Below are positions 32,263-35,983 of a DNA stretch of 35,983 bases, in pieces. The DNA is taken from the NCBI GenBank assembly GCA_002239025.1, contig MPNM01000003.1, positions 206,047 through 242,029 of the forward strand, read 5' to 3'. Source of the stretch: Chloroflexi bacterium bin125. GTDB taxonomy: Bacteria; Chloroflexota; Dehalococcoidia; Bin125. The notes under the pieces are model-generated. The model ran no database searches and was not told the origin of the DNA. It saw nothing but the letters and a program-made list of their open reading frames with translations. The translations under genes and the position numbers were made by a program. Each line of letters opens with the position of its first letter. Position 1 is the first letter of the stretch.

Positions 32263-32850
32263 GAGGAGCGATGGATGAGAATCCGCTGGTCACGCCATTG
32301 ACAACCAACGCCGCCGAGTGAGACAGCCCCAATTGGGCACGCCATCACAAGAATCATCCAGCCAACGATCAGCCAACAGTCCGTGCGCCTACAGTGAGCG
32401 TCGACCAATCCCCGTGAACTACTCAGGAGATTCACGGGACCCAAACACAACCCATCAGACTTCCCCCCGAGATTCTCAGCAACTCGCAAAAGCACAAGCA
32501 CGAAATCCGGACATTTCTATCCAGATCTGGACAAGTCTGGACGTTTCAGAACACCTCCAACGCAAATTCTCAGTCAACAGCGCCAGATCCTCACAATTCC
32601 CCAGAAAACACCCGCAATAGGTAACTTCGGAGCAGACTTGGCGTGCATGTTCAACCGGGATTGACATGACTGGCCGGCCTGGGTCGAGTATGTCCTCACC
32701 GTTCAGGGTCGGCTTCGGTCCGTCGATTCCACGAAGGAAACTCCCGACCTACGGCGCAAATCCTCGGCTTGGTAGCAGCACTACTTGGACGATGTCGAAC
32801 CAGCAATCCGGGCCTGAGCTGGGGCGAGCTTCAGCTAGTGCGAACGGACA
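32263..32850. other. Gene-poor stretch downstream of the DUF2339 gene
   Basis: About 590 bases with no supported gene. Open frames here have irregular composition unlike the neighbours. Three TC(C/T)GGAC motifs at 32506, 32526 and 32536 are spaced 20 and 10 bases apart (see findings). Otherwise nothing recognised. Confidence 0.5.
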
Positions 32851-35613
32851 CTAATCATCCAACAGGAAGCCTCGGACCACGTGGCGGTGGCGCTGGTAGA
32901 GCAAGCCGCCGGCGAGCAGGATCGCGCCCAGAGCCAGGAACGCAATCACCCGGTAGACCTGCTCCAGCTCCTGCGAGTCGTAGGCGAACAACTTGACCAC
33001 CGCCACGATCAACAGCGCCAGCCCGGTCACTCGTACCCATCGCCAACGCCTCAGCACGCCCGCCAGCATCAGCGCGGCGCCGTAGATTCCCCAAAGCAGC
33101 GTCAGACCCAGAATCGAGACGTTCTCACTCGCGCTGTAGCTCAGGTCGAAGAGCGCGCTGTCGGCTGAGGCAAGAACCTCTGCCGACAAGATCCATAGGG
33201 TCGTCAGCGTGGCCAGTGCAAACAGGATCGGCGCAGCGTACCGAACCTCGTCATTTGCCTTCGGATGGTTGAAGTCAACGCCCGTTCGGCGCGCAAACCA
33301 CTGCGCGGCGTACAGGCTGGCGACTCCCGTGAAGAATGGCAGGAACCTCCAGTTGACAATCGGTAGGAATGTCTCCAGATCAACATTGCCAGTATCGATT
33401 GCAGCCAGGCGAACGATCATCGTGCCTAGAAGCAGATAAGTGAACCAACGCAGCACGTCCAGTCGTAGTCGCGCCGACAATGTCAACAGGATCACCGCTT
33501 GACCTGCCCACGCCACGCTGACCCAGACTCCGCCGACCTGCGCCGGAATGGTGATCGCGGCGAAGAGTGCTGCCCACACTGGAAAGACCTGGACGACAAC
33601 CTCTTCCTGGGGTCGCAGCTCTCGGACGTTCCTATGCAAGAGCCAGGCGGCCAACGCCGGCAGCACAAACGATGCGGCATAGCCGAGCATGGGCAGGTTG
33701 AGGAATGGCGTCAAGTCCTGGCTGATGACATCAGGTGTGTCCACGGCCAGTAACCACACCGCCGAGACCGCGAAGACCAGGTAGCCGAACCAACGAAGCT
33801 GCTTGATATCCAGCCGGAATGAAAGCCACAGCAGCGCCAACGCTTCGATCCCCCAGGCCACGCTCAGCCAAACACCGTGAAGCTGTACGGGAATCGCGAG
33901 GGTCGCATACAGAGCTGCTCCTACTGCCAGCGCAGGTACAGCCAGCAGTTCAATGGCCTCCATTTCTTCTCGATGCCGTCGAAGCAGCCAAACAGTCAAT
34001 GCCGGCAGGACGACTGCCGACGCGTATGCAAGCATGGGCATATTGAGCAACAGAGTGAGGTCGGCTCGGAATGCGTCTGGCGTGTCGAACACCAACAACC
34101 AGCCACCGGACACGATGAACAAGAGTACGCCGAACCAACGTAGCTCGCGCATCTGAATCCGGAACGACAGCCAGACCAACGCAAGCGCCTCCAGACCCCA
34201 GGCCACAGTGACCCAGGCTCCATCGAACTGGACCGGAACAGCCAGAGCTGCGAAGCCAACTCCCAACGCCGCTGCCAGAGGAGACAGTAGGAGTGGCGTG
34301 TCCGTCCGCAGCCGGCATGCAAGGAGCATGAGCGCATAGAACCCGGCTAGTAAGGCGGTAAAGCCTCCCATCCAGGCTCGGTAGTCGTCGAACATGACCT
34401 CGTAACTGATCAAGAGGTAGCCGACCGCGTTGAGAGTCAGGAACAGCAGGTCGAGGTCAGCCGTCGGCTGTCGCCGGATGATGTGGAACAAGACCGTGGC
34501 TGCGGTGAAGATGATGAAGACTGCAGAGATGCCACCCTGAGCCAGACCGATCGACGGATCAAGTTCCGTGTACCAGAAACCGAAGAGGATCAGCGATCCA
34601 ACCCAGGCCAACAGAGTGAACCAGCGCCAGTTTCGGAACGCTGCCAGTGCTATGACGCCCATGTCCAACAACAAGACATAGGCGAGCAACGTCCACTCTT
34701 CGGGCAATCGCTCCTGCAGCAGCAGGGGAGTCGCGAAACCACCAAGAGTGGCAAACACCGCTAGTCCGACCGAATCGTGGCGCAATGCCTGCGCTACGCC
34801 CCCGGTAGTGATCAGGATGAACATGCTGAAGGCCACGAGTGGTGGGTAAAGCTCGTACAAGGCAAACCCGCCCCAGACCGCCAAGTAGAGGATGGCCAGA
34901 CCACCACCGCCCACCGTCTGTGCCCAAATGCCGTAGCGGGTCCGGTAGTACTCGCTAGCCGCCAACAAGGAGAGGCCCAACAACGCTCCCAGGATCACGC
35001 GCTCGGTTTCGCCCAGCCAACCTCGATCGATAGCGAGGCTGATGAAGAAGGCAACACCAAGGACCAGCGCCACGATCCCAACGCGAGCCAGCCAGTTGCC
35101 GCCAACCAACCACTCCCACGCATCGTCTGCCGACACCTCTGCTGAAGGGCCTGTTGACGGCGTCAATCGCGAGGATGGTGCAGTGCTGTCGGCCGCTTGA
35201 ATTGGGGCTCTCGCCCGATACTGTTCCCGATTGCGAACAAACCCGTACACCTCGTTCGGCTTTGTTTCTGTTCCTGGTGTGTCGGCGGTGGGCCGTGGAG
35301 CATCCTGTGTCTCAGAGGATTCGGCAGGCGGTTGAGACACGGCGGTGCTTCTAAGTTCAAGGGTCGGTGCCTGCACCGGGGGCGCCGCCCTGCTCTTCCC
35401 CTCCAGCGCGTCGAGTCGTTCCGACAGCGCCTGGATCTCTGCTGCCTGGGCACGAACCATCACCCGCAGCTGGTCAAGCTGGTCAGACCGGTGCACTGCC
35501 AACGAGTCGGCGTCCAGAGACGGTGCTTCTACCTCAGCAGTGCGCGCACCGCACTGTGGGCATTCGGTCTCGGTCGTTAGCTCGAACCCGCAGTTGTGAC
35601 AAGCCGTAGGCAT
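32851..35613 (-). CDS. DUF2339 multi-pass membrane protein with zinc ribbon
   Basis: A 920-residue protein. It begins with a zinc-ribbon (Cys5, Cys8, Cys18, Cys21), then a coiled-coil-like segment (about 45-72, VRAQAAEIQALSERLDALEG), a disordered Pro/Ser/Thr-rich stretch (about 75-165), and then more than twenty membrane helices, the DUF2339 layout. The membrane part contains three consecutive similar units, beginning at VQFDGAWVTVAWG, VQLHGVWLSVAWG and AQVGGVWVSVAWA, exactly 115 residues apart. The function of the family is unknown. ATG 35613 starts just before the zinc ribbon. The 370 bases beyond the start, up to the window edge, contain no gene I can support. Confidence 0.85.
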   Translation of the reverse strand: MPTACHNCGFELTTETECPQCGARTAEVEAPSLDADSLAVHRSDQLDQLRVMVRAQAAEIQALSERLDALEGKSRAAPPVQAPTLELRSTAVSQPPAESSETQDAPRPTADTPGTETKPNEVYGFVRNREQYRARAPIQAADSTAPSSRLTPSTGPSAEVSADDAWEWLVGGNWLARVGIVALVLGVAFFISLAIDRGWLGETERVILGALLGLSLLAASEYYRTRYGIWAQTVGGGGLAILYLAVWGGFALYELYPPLVAFSMFILITTGGVAQALRHDSVGLAVFATLGGFATPLLLQERLPEEWTLLAYVLLLDMGVIALAAFRNWRWFTLLAWVGSLILFGFWYTELDPSIGLAQGGISAVFIIFTAATVLFHIIRRQPTADLDLLFLTLNAVGYLLISYEVMFDDYRAWMGGFTALLAGFYALMLLACRLRTDTPLLLSPLAAALGVGFAALAVPVQFDGAWVTVAWGLEALALVWLSFRIQMRELRWFGVLLFIVSGGWLLVFDTPDAFRADLTLLLNMPMLAYASAVVLPALTVWLLRRHREEMEAIELLAVPALAVGAALYATLAIPVQLHGVWLSVAWGIEALALLWLSFRLDIKQLRWFGYLVFAVSAVWLLAVDTPDVISQDLTPFLNLPMLGYAASFVLPALAAWLLHRNVRELRPQEEVVVQVFPVWAALFAAITIPAQVGGVWVSVAWAGQAVILLTLSARLRLDVLRWFTYLLLGTMIVRLAAIDTGNVDLETFLPIVNWRFLPFFTGVASLYAAQWFARRTGVDFNHPKANDEVRYAAPILFALATLTTLWILSAEVLASADSALFDLSYSASENVSILGLTLLWGIYGAALMLAGVLRRWRWVRVTGLALLIVAVVKLFAYDSQELEQVYRVIAFLALGAILLAGGLLYQRHRHVVRGFLLDD

Positions 35614-35834
35614 GGCGCAAGCCTAGGGCTGTGAAGAGCGAATGGTGGCCAATCTCCCGAAACACACGCTGTCTACATCCCGATGGCGCCAAATTTGCAC
35701 AGAAGCGACACTTCCTGCTCAATCAAATCGATGCGAGTGAGAGAGGCATCATGGAAAGGCTCTTGGGTAATCACGCATCCTCGACGCCGCGCAACGGGTT
35801 CCGAACACCTGAGTAGCGCGTTGCAATCACTATT

Positions 35835-35848
35835 GGATCGACCGATCC
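35835..35848. repeat. Short inverted repeat (possible operator)
   Basis: GGATCG and CGATCC flank AC, about 220 bases upstream of the DUF2339 start. It lies in the gene-free 35614-35983 stretch and could be a regulator site for either that gene or one beyond the window. Low confidence. Confidence 0.25.
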
Positions 35849-35983
35849 TGCTGTCTGTAATCAGGTCTGTTACGCGCCGTGTGATGTACGGAGTACGACT
35901 GTAGACCCGGTGTACGGGCCTTGGGGCATTTCCAACTCAAAAGTTCTTGCCCTTGGGAAGTACTGTGGAGGAAGTTTGGTGGA

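Noticed and set aside
32318-32620. A 100-codon open frame in the gene-poor stretch
   Set aside because: It has low-complexity polar composition, no convincing ribosome-binding site and no hydrophobic core; kept as non-coding.

Overview
The window is about 36 kb of a moderately GC-rich bacterial chromosome (roughly 60% by eye) that is dense with genes and has short gaps. The gene set combines class III CoA-transferases, paired MaoC hydratases, a methylcrotonyl-type carboxylase, an end fragment resembling luciferase-family monooxygenases, a phytanoyl-CoA dioxygenase, a peptide-type ABC importer, gamma-glutamyltransferase and an NHL propeller. This resembles environmental Chloroflexota (SAR202/Dehalococcoidia-like or relatives). 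That placement is inference: no rRNA or marker gene is present. No tRNA, rRNA, CRISPR array, prophage or transposase gene was seen.

Layout. 1-200: tail of a luciferase-like gene. 350-1921: trypsin-like protease of HtrA type with two extra C-terminal domains. 1989-5604: a CoA-metabolism cluster, mostly on the minus strand (crotonase, MaoC pair, ketopantoate-reductase family protein), with two related 78-residue membrane proteins and a stray duplicated gene end. 5678-9614: three tandem CaiB/BaiF CoA-transferases. 9767-12210: cytochrome c lipoprotein, aminotransferase and an OsmC-family gene. 12215-16199: small acidic protein, RibD-C reductase, NHL propeller and carboxyltransferase subunit. 16206-18695: a very large acyltransferase-LysM-SGNH fusion. 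18705-21657: SnoaL-like, RidA-like, nitroreductase and zinc alcohol dehydrogenase genes. 21955-25711: ABC importer operon (binding protein and two permeases, no ATPase). 25865-28656: PhyH dioxygenase and gamma-glutamyltransferase. 28951-31314: a hybrid signalling protein. 31315-32850: gene-poor stretch. 32851-35613: DUF2339 membrane protein.

Two observations stand out. (1) The OsmC-family gene at 11740-12210 is split by one in-frame TGA exactly where the family has its catalytic cysteine. A stem-loop with the spacing and loop features of a bacterial SECIS follows directly, and the downstream half has no ribosome-binding site. This is best read as a selenoprotein. (2) The 787-residue GAF-PAS-HisKA-HATPase-receiver-winged-helix protein at 28951-31314 has lost the phospho-accepting His, the phospho-accepting Asp, the receiver Lys and most ATP-box residues while keeping its architecture. 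It looks like a phosphorylation-independent one-protein sensor/regulator.

The intergenic spaces carry two families of palindromic repeats. One has long terminal inverted repeats and resembles a non-autonomous mobile element; the other is a short single-hairpin type. Many of the enzymes act on acyl-CoA thioesters (CoA transfer, hydration, isomerisation, carboxylation), and with the importer and oxygenases they suggest a heterotroph that takes up organic substrates and breaks them down through CoA esters. Specific substrates cannot be read from the sequence.
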